From: Callorhinus ursinus
Taxonomy: Eukaryota > Chordata > Mammalia > Carnivora > Otariidae
DNA length: 64,000 nt
Assembly (NCBI RefSeq): GCF_003265705.1
Contig: NW_020313005.1
Span: 12,980,288-13,044,287 of the forward strand
Direction of reading: 5' to 3'
Of the stretch, positions 36,301 through 47,575 are shown piece after piece (positions within the stretch are counted from its first letter, which is position 1; each line of letters opens with the position of its first letter). The position numbers and the translations under genes are program-made. The notes below the pieces were generated by a model that saw nothing but the letters and a program-made list of their open reading frames with translations, was not told the DNA's origin and searched no databases.

Positions 36301-37560
36301 AGGTTGGGGTTGGTTTTTTCTAGTTTCCACGTGCCCCTTTAGCTGGTCCCATTCTTTCTCTAACTATGCAGAATCGATGATTTTTATTGGATTCTGAAGG
36401 CACATGGAATGGGAGTGACTGACCAGAGGCATGAAGGTAAAGTGTGCCTGCTTATTCTATCCAGAAAATGTCTTAATTCTATTAGCTGAGGTTGAAACTG
36501 ACAGTTAAGTAGAGACATCACCAAATTAGTAGTGTACTCCCTCAAAACTATGCTATTAAAAACATATCCACAGATTAGTAATATGGGAAAAACCAGGACA
36601 CCAATAGTAAGAATTTATGATCCAATTTTTATAAAGATATTTTCACACTTCTTTCAGCAAAGAGGCATATGAATGCATTTATCATCATTTGGGATTATTG
36701 ACATTTTTAAATTATTCTCAGATGAACAAATACTGTGGATGGATTTAGTTTTTTTATGGTGAAATATTATCTCTGAAACAGAGCATATTGCATCTGGTTA
36801 AAATTGTAATCACAAATAAATTGTCTGTTGAACAGGTCACCACCAACAATCATCCATTAACTTCAGGTTGCTGGCAAGACCTGGGTGCCTTGTTGTTAAG
36901 GCAGTGGGGCCTGGGAATTCTACACCATAAGGTCCTCTAGACTCCCCTTTTCTTAGCTTTCAAATTTACCAGGCTTCAAGTAAACTCTACCACCATAGTG
37001 AAACCCCAGACTTCCTTTTACTATCTCTTTTCATCCTATAACAAGACCAGACTAGACTCTCTTGTCCTGGTTTCCCATTTCCTCTTGAGTTTCCCTTACT
37101 ATTTCCAGACAGGTCTACTCTTATTTTTAAATGTCAGCATGTCCCTTTAGGTAAGACCCAGTCCTGTCTGCCTCATGTAAGGCTAGCACTGTTTGACCCT
37201 AGGATAAAATAAATGGAAGTGCCTGCTTTGAACTAGAAAGAGAATTGCTCCCCTATTTTTCCTTCCAGGGAAAAAAAGCGGGGCTTAATATGATTAAATT
37301 TGGTTACAGTGGAACATAACGAAAAAATAGTATTGTATTAGTAGATAATTCTAATCAAATGCCTCTGAAATATATTCACAGCTCATTGATTACAGAGAAA
37401 AGCAGAACACAAACTGTACTATATGATTTCATGTTTTATAAAAAGAAATATCCACAATGCTATCTAATTTATGTGGAAATACATTAATTTCTTTTTTTAT
37501 GCTCATCTCTGTTTCCTAACTTCCTCAGGCCAACTTGTGTTATGCTATAATTTTTAGTAT
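33330..37560 (+). repeat. Degenerate array of ~0.8-kb modules, five recognisable
   Basis: Two landmarks recur in the same order and strand. Landmark 1 is a CT-rich stretch with a CTACTACT…CCTGTCCCCC…TTTCTCTTTCC pattern, seen at about 33.4, 34.23, 35.39, 36.17 and 36.98 kb; the first two share AGCATTCTATTTC. Between the landmarks lies a CCCCTTTAG-like word with a CCCATTCTTT-like continuation. Landmark 2 resembles GTA-A-ATGATCCCATTT-GTA, at about 34.60, 35.79, 36.61 and 37.42 kb. Spacing is about 0.8 kb except for one gap of 1.16 kb. Landmark 2 resembles the 3' end of old L1s, so the modules may contain L1M sequence. Identity is low. Confidence 0.45.
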
Positions 37561-37724
37561 TTTAAAGGAAAGAATATCACAGCAGCATTCTAGGTCGCCA
37601 TATGTGTGAAGAGGCCACATACTGTTCTATGCTTACTATATGCTCACTTTTATTTAGCCAATGATACAAATTTAACCAAACCATACAGGGCTAAGGAAAA
37701 TGCAATAATTCTTGGTTTGGCTTT

Positions 37725-38660
37725 TTCCTCATGCCTCGCTTCTCCATGGGACTGTTGGTCACTCTGATCAGTGTGGAGAAAACAGTCAAATTCCTATTAT
37801 CAAACAGACAAGAGATAATAAGTGTTGGCAAGGATGTGGAGAAAAGGGAAATTTGTATATGGCTGGTGGGAATACAAATTAGCAAAGGCACTATGGAACA
37901 CAATATGGAGGTTCCTCAAAAAATTACAAATAGAGTTACAATATGATTCAAAGGATCATATCCATGTGTACATAGCCAAAGGAAAAAATATTCAGTATCT
38001 TGAATGAAACAAAATCAGTACATCTGTACTTCTATGCTCACTACAGTATCAGTCACAGTAGCCAAAATATGGAAACAACCTAAGTGTCTGTCAATGAATG
38101 GAAAGATAAAGAAAATGTGGTGTATATATATACTTTGGAATATTATTCAGCCCCCCAAAAGGGGGAAATCCTGTCATTTATGACAACATGGATGAAATTG
38201 GAGGGCATTATGCTAAAGGAAATAAGACAGACAGAAAGACAAATATTATATAGTATCACTTGTATGTGGAATCTAAAAAAGAAGAAGAGGAGAAGGAAAT
38301 AAAATTCATAGAAACAAAAGGTAGAATGGTGATTGCCAAAGTCTAGGGGTGGAGGTGGAGGGATGGGGAGAAGTTGATGAAAGGGTATAAACCTTCAGTT
38401 ATAAAACGAATAAATTCTGAGGATCTAATGTATAACATAATTCATAATATTGTGTTGTATACTTGAAATATGCTCAGAGAGCAGATCTTAAACATTTTGA
38501 CCAAAAAAGGCAGTAACTATGTGAGCTGATGGATGTTAACTGACTTGATTGAGGTAATCATTTCACAATGTATACATACGTCACATATCGTTACATTGTA
38601 CACTTTCAAAATATACACTTCTATTTGCCGATATACCTCAATAAAGCTGGAGGGGAGGTG
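37725..38660 (+). repeat. Old L1 (L1MA-type) 3' end
   Basis: Decayed ORF2 C-terminus (GTTGGCAAGGATGTGGAG, GGAAATTTGTATATGGCTGGTGGG, TTGGAATATTATTCAGCC, ACAACATGGATGAAATTGGAG) followed by a 3' UTR with GAACCTTC-like and CAATAAAGCTGG sequence at 38639. This is the usual order in old eutherian L1s. Non-coding. Confidence 0.85.
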
Positions 38661-38759
38661 CAGAGAAAACAACCAAATTCTTGGTATGCCATTGCCCATT
38701 CACACACAGATTTAAGTCATCATTTACACTAAGAACTAATAACCCATGTTCTATTAGTA

Positions 38760-39147
38760 GACTTTATTTTTAGGGCAGTCTTGGGTTTACAGAAAAATTG
38801 AAAACAAAAAGTTCATAAATCTTTGCATTATTGTTTAAAGAAATATTCAAACACATCAGATTCTCCCAGAGAATTGAAAAATATATGTTCACATAAAAAT
38901 ATGTGCACAAAGATCCATAACAGCATGATTCATTATAGCCAAAAAGTGGAAACTACCCAAATGCCCATCAACTAATGAATGGAAAAACAAAATGTGGTAT
39001 ATCCATACAACGGCATATTATTCAGTCATAAAAAGGAATAAAGTCCTGATATGTGCTACAACATGGGTGAGTCTCACAAATATCATGTTAAGTGAAAGAA
39101 GCCAGACACAGAAGACCACAAATTTTATGATTCCATTTATATCATGA
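38760..39147 (+). repeat. Old L1M 3' part, left of the inverted-repeat arm
   Basis: From about 38870 it carries CATAACAGCATGATTCATTATAGCC, GGAAACTACCCAAATGCCC, CATATTATTCAGTCATAAAAAGG and TTTTATGATTCCATTTATAT, the ORF2 C-terminus and the first part of the 3' UTR. It breaks off at 39147 and its continuation appears at 39560. The stretch 38760-38830 (AGGGCAGTCTTGGGTTTACAG) looks like another old L1M fragment. Confidence 0.75.
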
Positions 39148-39559
39148 GTGTCATGTTTTTTTTCCTTTGTGACAAACTGTGACCATCTTTTATGTGGCAT
39201 GATTTTAGAAGTGATCTATTAACGTAATGCCTATCTCTTATGCTCTACTCTAACCAAGACTAATCTACAGATTTTTTTTTTAACTAAAATTGGTAGTTCC
39301 CTTCCTGTTCCTAATGAATCACTACCCTTTATTATGCCTCCGGGATCCAGCAAACAGTGTCACTTTTGCATGTGATAGAGAAAAGAAATGGGTTCACCTA
39401 AAGAGGGAAGTTAAGTTTAAAAAATCCAGCTAAAAGTGCATAAAAGAGTAGCAAAACCTCAGGGGAGAGCTGGGTTTCAGCAAGAGTGTGAGGCATTATG
39501 GAGAATGTGGCACAGACATCATCTTCCCCTTGCCCCACCATCTCCCCATTCCCCCTTCC
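39148..39559 (-). repeat. Inverted-repeat arm 1 (inverted copy of 40115-40525)
   Basis: This 412-bp stretch is the reverse complement of 40115-40525, from GTGTC at the left to CCCCCTTCC at the right. By eye the 245 bp nearest the spacer have about 7 differences and the outer 165 bp about 16, including a 3-base indel. It interrupts an L1M 3' end whose two sides join sensibly (ATATCATGA and GGAAAAGGTAAATCC), so this arm is the inserted copy. No target-site duplication or A tail was found. Confidence 0.9.
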
Positions 39560-39745
39560 CGGAAAAGGTAAATCCATGGAAACAGAAATGAGATCAGATG
39601 GGAAGAGAAAGGAATGGCGAGTCTTAGATCTTGGGTGTTTCTGGAGTGATGAAAGTGTTCTGAAATTAGATAATGATGATGATTGCATAACCCATGAACC
39701 CACTGGAAACCATGGAAATGCACACTCTAAAAATAAATCAGATTC
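39560..39745 (+). repeat. Old L1M 3' UTR, right of arm 1
   Basis: GGTAAATCCATGGAAACAGA, TTTCTGGAGTGATGAAAGTG, TTCTGAAATTAGATAATGATG and CACACTCTAAAAATAAATCAG follow the order of the L1M 3' UTR and continue the fragment that ends at 39147. Confidence 0.75.
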
Positions 39746-40114
39746 TCCGTTTACTGAAGCAGAGTCTGATCAATGAGGTCACATCCTCACAGGAGTTGGA
39801 GGGAGAAAACAAAGTCCCTGGCCAGAGGTACCTGAGGAACCTCTCTCCCTCCAGCACCGTAGTGTTTAATGCAGTCCAGGTCTCCCCCAGGCACCCTGGC
39901 TCTGATTTCATAAACTTACACCAGAGTGGTTCTGATTTTGAGCTTAGTGTTAAGACCACAGTCACAAATTTATTGAAACCCCAAAAATCTCTTTGAATGA
40001 ACGTCACTGATAGGAGGGGCTGCCTCTTTCCCTCTCCTAGTATCTGTCTCCACATGCGGCGAGCGCAAACTCCAGGCCTCCCTCTGCACCTGTACTATGA
40101 GTCGGGGGAAGACA
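39746..40114. other. Remainder of inverted-repeat spacer, unrecognised
   Basis: GC-richer than the surroundings with several CpGs near 40055-40070 (CATGCGGCGAGCGCAAAC). No repeat family recognised. Open frames crossing this region (39694-39996 plus, 39738-40055 minus) have no known domain and run into L1M or arm sequence, so I do not call them. Confidence 0.5.
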
Positions 40115-40525
40115 GGAAGGGGGAATGGGGAGATGGTGGGGCAAGGGGAAGATGATGTCTGTGCCACATTCTCCATAATGCCTCACACTCTTGCTGAAAC
40201 CCAGCTCTCCCTTGAGGCTTTGCTACTCTTTTATGCACTTTTAGCTGGATTTTTAAACTTAACTTCCCCCTTTAGGTGAACCCATTTCTTTTCTCTATCA
40301 CGTGCAAAAGTGACGCTGTTTGCTGGATCCCAGAGGCATAATAAATGGTAGTGATTCATTAGGAACAGGAAGGGACTACCAACATTAGTTTAAAAAAAAT
40401 CTGTTGTAGATTAATCTTGGTTAGAGTAGAGCATAAGAGATAGGCATTATGTTAATAGATCACTTCCTAAATCATGTCACAAAAAAGATATTCACAGTTT
40501 GTCACAAAGGAAAAAAACAAGACAC
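40115..40525 (+). repeat. Inverted-repeat arm 2 (source arm)
   Basis: Plus-strand counterpart of arm 1. It shares landmarks with the module array: CCCTTTAGGTGAACCCATTTC, and TAAATGGTAGTGATT, which is identical at 35600-35614. The module-like sequence continues beyond the arm to about 40690, unlike arm 1, so this arm is the likely source. Confidence 0.9.
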
Positions 40526-40690
40526 TGACAATATGTACAGTGAGATCCCATTTCTGTACAAAGAGATATCTATCTTGCTATCTCTAATTAGTGCCATAGT
40601 GAATAATCTCCTTTTTAATGTATCTGTTTTCTAGTCTTTTCTAAATTGCACATATATGTCTTATGTAATTCTTAAAATTCAAAAGAAAAA
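40526..40690 (+). repeat. Right part of a seventh module
   Basis: ACAGTGAGATCCCATTTCTGTAC and CATAGTGAATAATCTCC followed by TATCTGTTTTCTA match the end of the module at 35785-35885 (ATAGTGAATAATTATTACC, TATCTGTGTTTTCTA). It directly follows arm 2. Confidence 0.5.
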
Positions 40691-41197
40691 TGGCACCAAC
40701 AGTATTTTGCAGACATTTATGATATTACAAATAAATGATTCTAATCTGATCATCATAGACAATCATTTATTAACCTCAAAGTGGGTATATAATCCTTCCT
40801 ATTACTTGAAGGTAGTAGGGAGATACCAGAGATAGGGGAAGGATAGGCTAGAAGTCATGCAAGGTGGGTTCTGGCCTCCAGGAGGATCTCATGCTCTGAG
40901 AAATTGATGCTATACTTCAGAAACGGGGTTAATATCTTATCAGACTCTGCCGTGCGCCTTTTGATTAAGTCATTCTTTTAGTAAGCAAAAAGTATCAAAT
41001 GGCCACTTCTGAGGACATTGTCCCTGTTTTCAAGAAGCCCAAAGGAATATTTGCTTTTTCTCCCACTTTTCATGATAAAGCAAGACTTGGTTTATTTTTC
41101 TGGGGCTTCATGTGCCAGTCTCATCTTGCTTATATGGTATTTACATAATACCATTAGGTCCTGATAAACTTCCAGATCTGGACATATTTTTAAATGT
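40691..41197. other. Single-copy DNA, nothing recognised
   Basis: No repeat or gene recognised. Confidence 0.55.
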
Positions 41198-41206
41198 AAG
41201 TGATCC

Positions 41207-41413
41207 AGGATGCCTGAGTGGCTCAGCTGGTTAGGTGGCTGCCTTTGGCTCAGGTCATGATCCCAGGTCCTGAGATCAAGTCCTGCACTGGGCTTCTTGC
41301 TACGCAGGGAGCCTGCTTCTCCTTCTGCCTGCCGTTCCCCCTGCTTGTGCTTGCTCTCTGTCTCTCTCTCCCTCTCTCTGACAAATAAATAAAATCTTAA
41401 GAAAAAAAAAAGG
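41207..41413 (+). mobile_element. Can-SINE (SINEC)
   Basis: GATGCCTGAGTGGCTCAG head, GGTCATGATCCCAGG, CT-rich middle, then AAATAAATAAAATCTTAAG and an A tail. Target-site duplication AAGTGATCC at 41198-41206 and 41414-41422. Confidence 0.95.
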
Positions 41414-41422
41414 AAGTGATCC

Positions 41423-43830
41423 TGGTAGAGGATGAGGACCCAAAGGAAAAGAAACCTCATAGATGCACATCCTAAATATCCCCAGTTCCTACTCCACACT
41501 CAATTCCATCCGCAGGGACAAGTAAGAGTATATTAGCATTAATAAGTAAACACTTTTTATTCATATCCTCTGCCTGCTCACATGAGATCCCTAAAGTTAC
41601 CTTAGCCACTTCTGCAAGCCCTCAAAGACAGGGCTGGTTTCATATTTGTTCAAGAATAAGCCCCCTTATGTTCTCCCTGTCTAGCTTTCTCCACTGCCCA
41701 TAAGATACTTGGGGTACCTCAGTACTGCATATGCCTTGGTGTCCTCTGAGGAAACTCGGGCTGTTTGGATCAATTTTGTGTAAACTTAATTTTTAAAACT
41801 ACCCTGACAGAGACTGAATATTAGAGGAAATTCATAGTGTCTCTTCTATAAACCAAAAAGTTATCTAATATTAGACAGGTAATACTCCAACCTGTAAATT
41901 TACTAATTTACTCAAGCTGAATTGTATAGGGGTTTTCTTATCTCCAGTGATGAAACAGCAAAAGGGCAAATACAGAGAGCTGTGTAAACCTGTACATGAT
42001 AATAGTGTGGAAGTGCACTGAAACATGCATAGGGGATGAGAATAAATAAGTGATTTGAGTGATGTTCTTTGGATATGTCCCTTTAGAATATAATCCACTT
42101 CTCTCACGAAGCAGCTTTAGGGTGTGCATTTAGTATTTATGCATGTTATCTACTTGCAGTGAAATCTGAAAATGCAAGGGTCAATTATTCATTTCTCTCC
42201 ATCCTACTCTTTCATAACATAAAAACGTAATCCCAAAATGACATTTCCCCACACAGATTTATCTCAGAGACATCCAGTAACTTACACATATATACTCAAT
42301 CTCCCAACATAAATTGTTTCCTCAGTGTGGTATTGCATTTCCTTCTTTCTCTAGAAAATAGTATAGATGTTTTCTTCTGGAAAATAAAATACACTTCCAA
42401 CCTGAAAGTTTAAATCTTCAAGAACATATAACCTCTTGGACATAAAAATAAAATTCAAGGAAATTAAAGGCCTTTCTAGGCTGTATTGTTCATAAAATAA
42501 CATATCACACAAGTTTTTCAATATTTTAGACACTAAAAAGCAACTCTAAAACTGATGTGGATTTGGATGTAAACTAGTTACATATGCACGTGCCTATCAA
42601 TTATCAAAAATAACTAGAAGTTATATTTTGATCAGACCACAAGATCTTCAAACTATGAATGCAAAATACTCAAGACTGGTCAAGAATCAGTTTTATTTCC
42701 CTTCGCTAACTATTTACCTCCATCCTATAAAAGGAGTTGGGAGCATTTGACCAAGAGAGGAGACGACAAAAGATTTTGTAAGAACCTTCTCTATCCATGG
42801 GAGGGATCAGGTACTTCTTTTCCCTCAGCCCAGTGAAGAATGACTTCTGGAACTAAATGTCTCCTAGAGTTTAGTAGACATGGTGTACTGATATCCTAGT
42901 CATGACAGAGAAATCTAAGGGGTGAGATGCTGATTGGATTTACCTATAGCAGTACAGTCTCTGGAAACATTTTGGGAATAAGTGAACTCCAATTTACAAT
43001 GGGTCAAAGTTTCAGATTTCCTAAGGACCATGTGAGAGTGAGAGAATACAGTTATAATTTCTTTATAATTTCATCTGACAATCTCTGCTATTTCAGCATG
43101 CTAGTCGATAGATACACATATATATGCCCCTCCAATCTCTAGGTCTTTTCTGAGATCCCCTTCCCTTTGCAAACTATCACAAATAATTAAGTCTTCAATT
43201 TTCCTCTAATCCCTGGTTGACTGGCTCTCTGAGGCTGAATTTAATATTGGATTGGAAGACATTACGTCCACTCCCTCTCTCCACTGGTTCTTGTTACCAT
43301 TAACCATTCCATCAGAAGAATGGGCATTCCCCAGTACTTCCAAATCATGTTTTTCTCTATGTATCTCTACAACTCAAACTGAATCCAATCCTTTCTCATG
43401 TCCTTACACTGCAATGGTCAGCTGTCTCCTGCTCTAGAACTTGCCTAGAGATAAGCTACGGCACTATGTGTTTGCTCTGTTTAGTGAATCTGCCTCAAAG
43501 TTTCTAACAAAACAATTTCTGTTAGATACTTTCCAAGCCTGTTGCTTCAGAGATGAAAGGTGTTTCCTCAGCCATTTGAGTTCTCCAGAATTTAACACAT
43601 CTTTTCAATGAAACACTTCTTTTTCTAATATTTTTTCCCTCCTATAGCAGGAACTGACCCCCTGTGGTGTTCATTTCCTATGGATGTTCCTTTGCCATTT
43701 TCTCAGTTTTAGGTGAGTTCTGTCTTTCATGTCTATTTGACTCATTAAGTAATCCCATTCCTTTTCTACCGAATATGATTTAACCATTTGCTGGATGGAA
43801 GTGACCTCTTCTCTTCCCCATTGTTAGTTA
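41423..43830. other. Single-copy DNA, no gene recognised
   Basis: No repeat family recognised with confidence over 2.4 kb. The part 43600-43830 (TTTTTTCCCTCCTATAGCAGG, then AATCCCATTCCTTTTCTACC and TTGCTGGATGGAAGTGACC) weakly resembles the left half of the 33-41 kb modules. Open frames are all below 80 codons. Confidence 0.5.
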
Positions 43831-43845
43831 AGACTTATTTGCTGT

Positions 43846-44044
43846 GAGGCACCTGGGTGGCTCAGTCGTAAGCATCTGCTTTCAGCTCAGGTCATGATCC
43901 CAGGGTCCTGCAATCGAGCCCCACATCGGGCTCCCTGCTCCGCAGGAAGCCTGCTTCTCCCTCTCCCACTCCCCCTGCTTGTGTTCCCTCTCTAGCTATC
44001 CCTCTCTCTCTGTGTCAAATAAATAAAATCTTTAAAAGAAAAAA
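43846..44044 (+). mobile_element. Can-SINE (SINEC)
   Basis: GGCACCTGGGTGGCTCAG head, GGTCATGATCCCAGGG, CT-rich middle and an AAATAAATAAAATCTT tail. Imperfect target-site duplication AGACTTATTTGCTG (43831-43844) and AGATTTATTCGCTG (44045-44058), with two transitions. Confidence 0.93.
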
Positions 44045-44058
44045 AGATTTATTCGCTG

Positions 44059-44439
44059 CAAGCTTACATTCCTCTTTATATTTTAAGAAAAAGGGATTAT
44101 TATATTAGTAGTTTACAGAGTATTCCACTATACTGAAAAAGAATTGAACAACCAAGACTTGAATGTCTCTAGGATCTTAGCAGCAGTTAGTTATATGCCC
44201 ATCGAAGCTCTCCCCAGCACCCACTAGGTGGGACAAACTATACACAAAGAATTTTATCACAAAGGTATCTGTACCTGAGGGGGGAAAAAGGGGGCAGACA
44301 AAATATGCAACAGTAACCTGTCCTGGTTAAGTAAATTATTGCAAATGGTCATTTCAAATGATATTTATGAAAACTGTAAAAACATGGAAATGGTTATGGT
44401 AAATAAAGTGAATTACAAAATGTATCATAACTGTGGACA
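44059..44439. other. Single-copy DNA, nothing recognised
   Basis: No repeat or gene recognised. Confidence 0.55.
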
Positions 44440-44720
44440 TTCGTTAGAAAAACATATGTGTAAGGTGGAAAACTATGCAAAATAAAGCTATTGTTTGTGT
44501 TAAAATGGAGAAAGTACACATATTCATATTTATTTGATTATACATAAAAATATCTCCTGAAGGATACATAAAAAAATTAATAGGAGTATTTACCTTTTGA
44601 GGTTGAGAGTGGAGCAGATGGGGTACAGAAATGGGCAAAGTACTTTCATTATATACTTTTTCATACTTTTTAAACCATATGAATGCATTACTTATTCAAT
44701 ATTTTAAATACATTCATATA
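44440..44720 (+). repeat. Old L1 (L1M-type) 3' UTR
   Basis: CATAAAAATATCTCCTGAAGG, ATTTACCTTTTGAGGTTGAG and TTTTTAAACCATATGAATGCATTACTTATTCA follow the order of an old L1 3' UTR (…CTCTGGAAGGATACA…ACCATGTGAATGTATTACC…). Confidence 0.65.
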
Positions 44721-45132
44721 TTTTATTGAATAAAATATTTATTAAATAAATTTATATATATCTGGAAGACAGTACACCAAGATGGTAAGAAGAGTGGCTG
44801 TCCCTCTGTATTGACAAATAGTTTGTTTTTTTCTTTATGCATATGTCATTCAAATTTTCCCTAATAAATAAATGTTCCTTTTTATGATTAAAAAAACAGG
44901 AGAAAACCAAACATTTTTGTCCAGTTTTTTTTAACTAATTCTTTGCCAGACAACCTAGAGTCAATAAAATTTCAAGAAGGAAGAAGGAAATTATCACTTG
45001 TGGAGTTACAAAGAAGTGTCAATAACTATGCCAAGGACTTTAACTGTTTTTCCCTTTGTCAAGCCAGCCAGAGCATTAGAAAGGAATCTAAACAGATTAC
45101 TGCTTCCATGAGGCTCTTTCATATAGTGCTTA
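44721..45132. other. AT-rich DNA, nothing recognised
   Basis: Very AT-rich to about 44900. No gene recognised. Confidence 0.5.
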
Positions 45133-45302
45133 GGATGGTGCTTCTCAAATCTTAGTGTCTATACCGGTCACTTAGGAACCTGGTTAAAATGCAGCTTCCA
45201 ATTCAAAAGATCTGGGTAGGGCGTGGGGAGTCTACATTTCAGACACGCCCCCAGGTGTTTTGCAGGCTGCTGACCTGCAGACTATGCTTTTGAGTAGCAA
45301 AA
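45133..45302 (+). mobile_element. MER5-type hAT DNA transposon relic
   Basis: GGTGCTTCTCAAATCTTAGTG, AGGAACCTGGTTAAAATGCAG, TCTACATTTCAGACACGCCC and GCAGACTATGCTTTTGAGTAGC give the MER5-like order from one terminal region to the other. Non-autonomous and non-coding. Confidence 0.75.
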
Positions 45303-45626
45303 ATTTACTGCAACATAACCCAGGCTGCTTCTAGCACAACTCGGAGTCACCATCTGCAGGTAGGACTCTGAACCTCAGAGTGGCCAACACGTCAATTTAC
45401 CTTATTAAAATGATTAACAATATTGTATTATTTATTGTAATTAGTATTCCTGTTTTAAAACTTAGAAATTTAAAAAATATATATATAAAGATATCTAACA
45501 AAAACACGTATTTCTTAAAGCCCTTGAAACATCTTCATACTGCTTGGTATAAATTGACTGCTTTGGATGAGTGAGAAGGCTGTTCTTCATTGTCCCAGCC
45601 TGGTCTAGGTCTTTAACCAAGACCTT

Positions 45627-45816
45627 GGGGCACCTGGGTGGCACAGTCAGTTAAGCAACCGACTTTTGATTTTAGCTCAAGTCATGATCTCAGGGTCCTG
45701 AGATCCAGCCCGGATTGGTTTAGCTCCATGCTGAGCATGAAGTCTGCTTGAGACTTTCCCCCCTTCTCCCTCTGCCCCCAACCCCACCAAAATAAATAAA
45801 TAAATCTTTAAAAAGC
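45627..45816 (+). mobile_element. Can-SINE, older diverged copy
   Basis: GGGCACCTGGGTGGCACAG, TTAAGCAACCGACTTTTGAT, GTCATGATCTCAGGGTCC, a poorly preserved middle, and AAATAAATAAATAAATC at the tail. It differs more from the other copies than they do from each other, so it is probably an older subfamily. Confidence 0.9.
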
Positions 45817-45899
45817 AAAACAGCACTTGGATTGAAGAAGATAATCCTGGTTCTTCTGGGATTAGGAGTCCTCATCCAGCAATGGTGCCAATGTGACAC

Positions 45900-46010
45900 T
45901 TGATTTCTAGGCTTAGCTCATTTAGGAACAGTATTACTTTGGGCAAGTCATTTCAGCCTTCAGGTATTCAGATCTTTCATTTGTAAAGTATGGCTGACAA
46001 GCCAGTGGTG
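45900..46010 (+). repeat. MIR fragment, plus strand
   Basis: GACACTTGATTTCTAGGC followed by ACTTTGGGCAAGTCATTTCAGCC and CATTTGTAAAGTATGG, the MIR core order. Confidence 0.6.
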
Positions 46011-46534
46011 AGAATAGCCGGGCCACAGCATCTAAGGCTGACTCCACTAACTGGCAAGCTGCAGATGTCTGCCATGTTTGCACTTTGTCCTCAGAGCCTT
46101 GGGGAGTTATTGAACGCTTAGCGATAGCATAATACAAGGCTACATGGCAGGACTAACACAAGAGGACAAAAAGAAATTCCACAGTTTGCCTAACAATTAG
46201 CTAAATGATGTTTAACTCTGAACAGCTGCCTGATTTAAGACAAATTTCAGCTATTGTCACCAGCATAAGAGAATCATTCCAAAAAGCAAAGCGAAACCTC
46301 TGTTTACTCTTCAAGCAAATAGTTGAGTTTAGCAAACAAAATCTTCATTAGAGGCCATCATGAAATATCAGTTATTACAAGTGTTTTAATTTTTATAGAT
46401 ATGCTTGAATTTTATTACATAAGAATTCCACATCTGTGAGCCAAACTCAAGCCTTTTATATCCTAAGGCCTGTGATCAAAGCATAAAATCTGATTCTAAT
46501 TAACATTTCCTCTTGAAATTAATCGTAACTACTA
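46011..46534. other. Single-copy DNA, nothing recognised
   Basis: No repeat or gene recognised. Confidence 0.55.
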
Positions 46535-46720
46535 TCATTTATAAGTAATCTCTTCTGTGCTAGGTGATTTACATGCATTGTCTCAATTTACTCTCAAAGC
46601 AACCACAGTGAGATGTTACTATCCCCATTTTATAAATTAAAAAAAACAGGCTCAGGGAGGTTAATTAACTTGCCAGAGGTTCTACAGGTGGCTGAGCTGG
46701 ATTTTGAACTCTGCTCTGAA
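46535..46720 (-). repeat. MIR SINE, minus strand, well preserved
   Basis: TGCTAGGTGATTTACATGC, ACTATCCCCATTTTATAAAT, CTCAGGGAGGTTAATTAACT, TTGCCAGAGG and GAGCTGGATTTTGAACTCTG are the reverse complement of the MIR tail, core and tRNA head. Confidence 0.85.
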
Positions 46721-47559
46721 TGACTTATCTCTTAACCTCAAAATCACTTAAAGCAAAAACAAAGAGAGATGTGAATTTGTCAGTTGTTCATCACTCAGAA
46801 ATCACTCAATATTCACCCTTTAACCAACACACATGCACATTAAATATACAAACTCAATCTGTAACCACCCATGAATATATCACATATTTGGTGAGAAGAG
46901 TCATAGTGTAAGTGACATGCCATGTACTTTTAGGGTATTTGTCTAAGAAGGAATAATCTTGAATACAACCAAATGTATATACATACACACACATATATTT
47001 TATATAATCAGTTTTATACTTCCCTTTGGATTCATATAATTAAGATTTCAAAATACATCCAAATCCAAACAAATAGGTTTGCTTTCATACATATGTAGTA
47101 GAGATTCGATATCTATGAATTCACTTGTCTCCTATGTGTGCTTCATTTCAGGATCATGTGCCTATGTATAGATCATTTTTATTGTTTTTTAAAAATAAGG
47201 CCACAGACAGACAAATACATCTATGACTGTATTTCATAGGTACCATAGTGACATCTTGTGGGAAAAGCATGTTGAATTGCATCTGTATGTTTCTAAGTAT
47301 TTCAAAACTACTTTCTCTATTTACAGAGTGGAAACTGCCATCAGACACAGTTTGAGTGTTGACCCCTGAAATACAGTTTGGTCCTATTCAAATTTAAGAT
47401 AGCAGAGTTGGTATCAATTTCCAATATGTTGAAAACTAATAAATATTTCTGAATCATAAGTAGTCTAATTTGACAGAGTTGTGAGAAGTGATCCTGATAG
47501 CAATATTGCAAGAGTCTTAAACAAGCAGACTTTTAAAATAGTTAAAAATTCATATTTTT
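46721..47559. other. Single-copy DNA, nothing recognised
   Basis: AT-rich, with a short TA/CA-rich stretch at about 46975-47010. No gene recognised. Confidence 0.55.
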
Positions 47560-47575
47560 AGAATATGAATGAAAC
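47560..47575 (+). repeat. Target-site duplication of Can-SINE, left copy
   Basis: AGAATATGAATGAAAC, repeated exactly at 47777-47792. Confidence 0.95.

Noticed and set aside
33330..37560. CRISPR-like or satellite array
   Set aside because: Units are about 0.8 kb, strongly diverged, and contain retroelement-like ends; nothing like short direct repeats with spacers.
39498..39776. 92-codon open frame in the inverted-repeat spacer
   Set aside because: Its first part is arm sequence and the rest is old L1M 3' UTR read by chance; no known domain.
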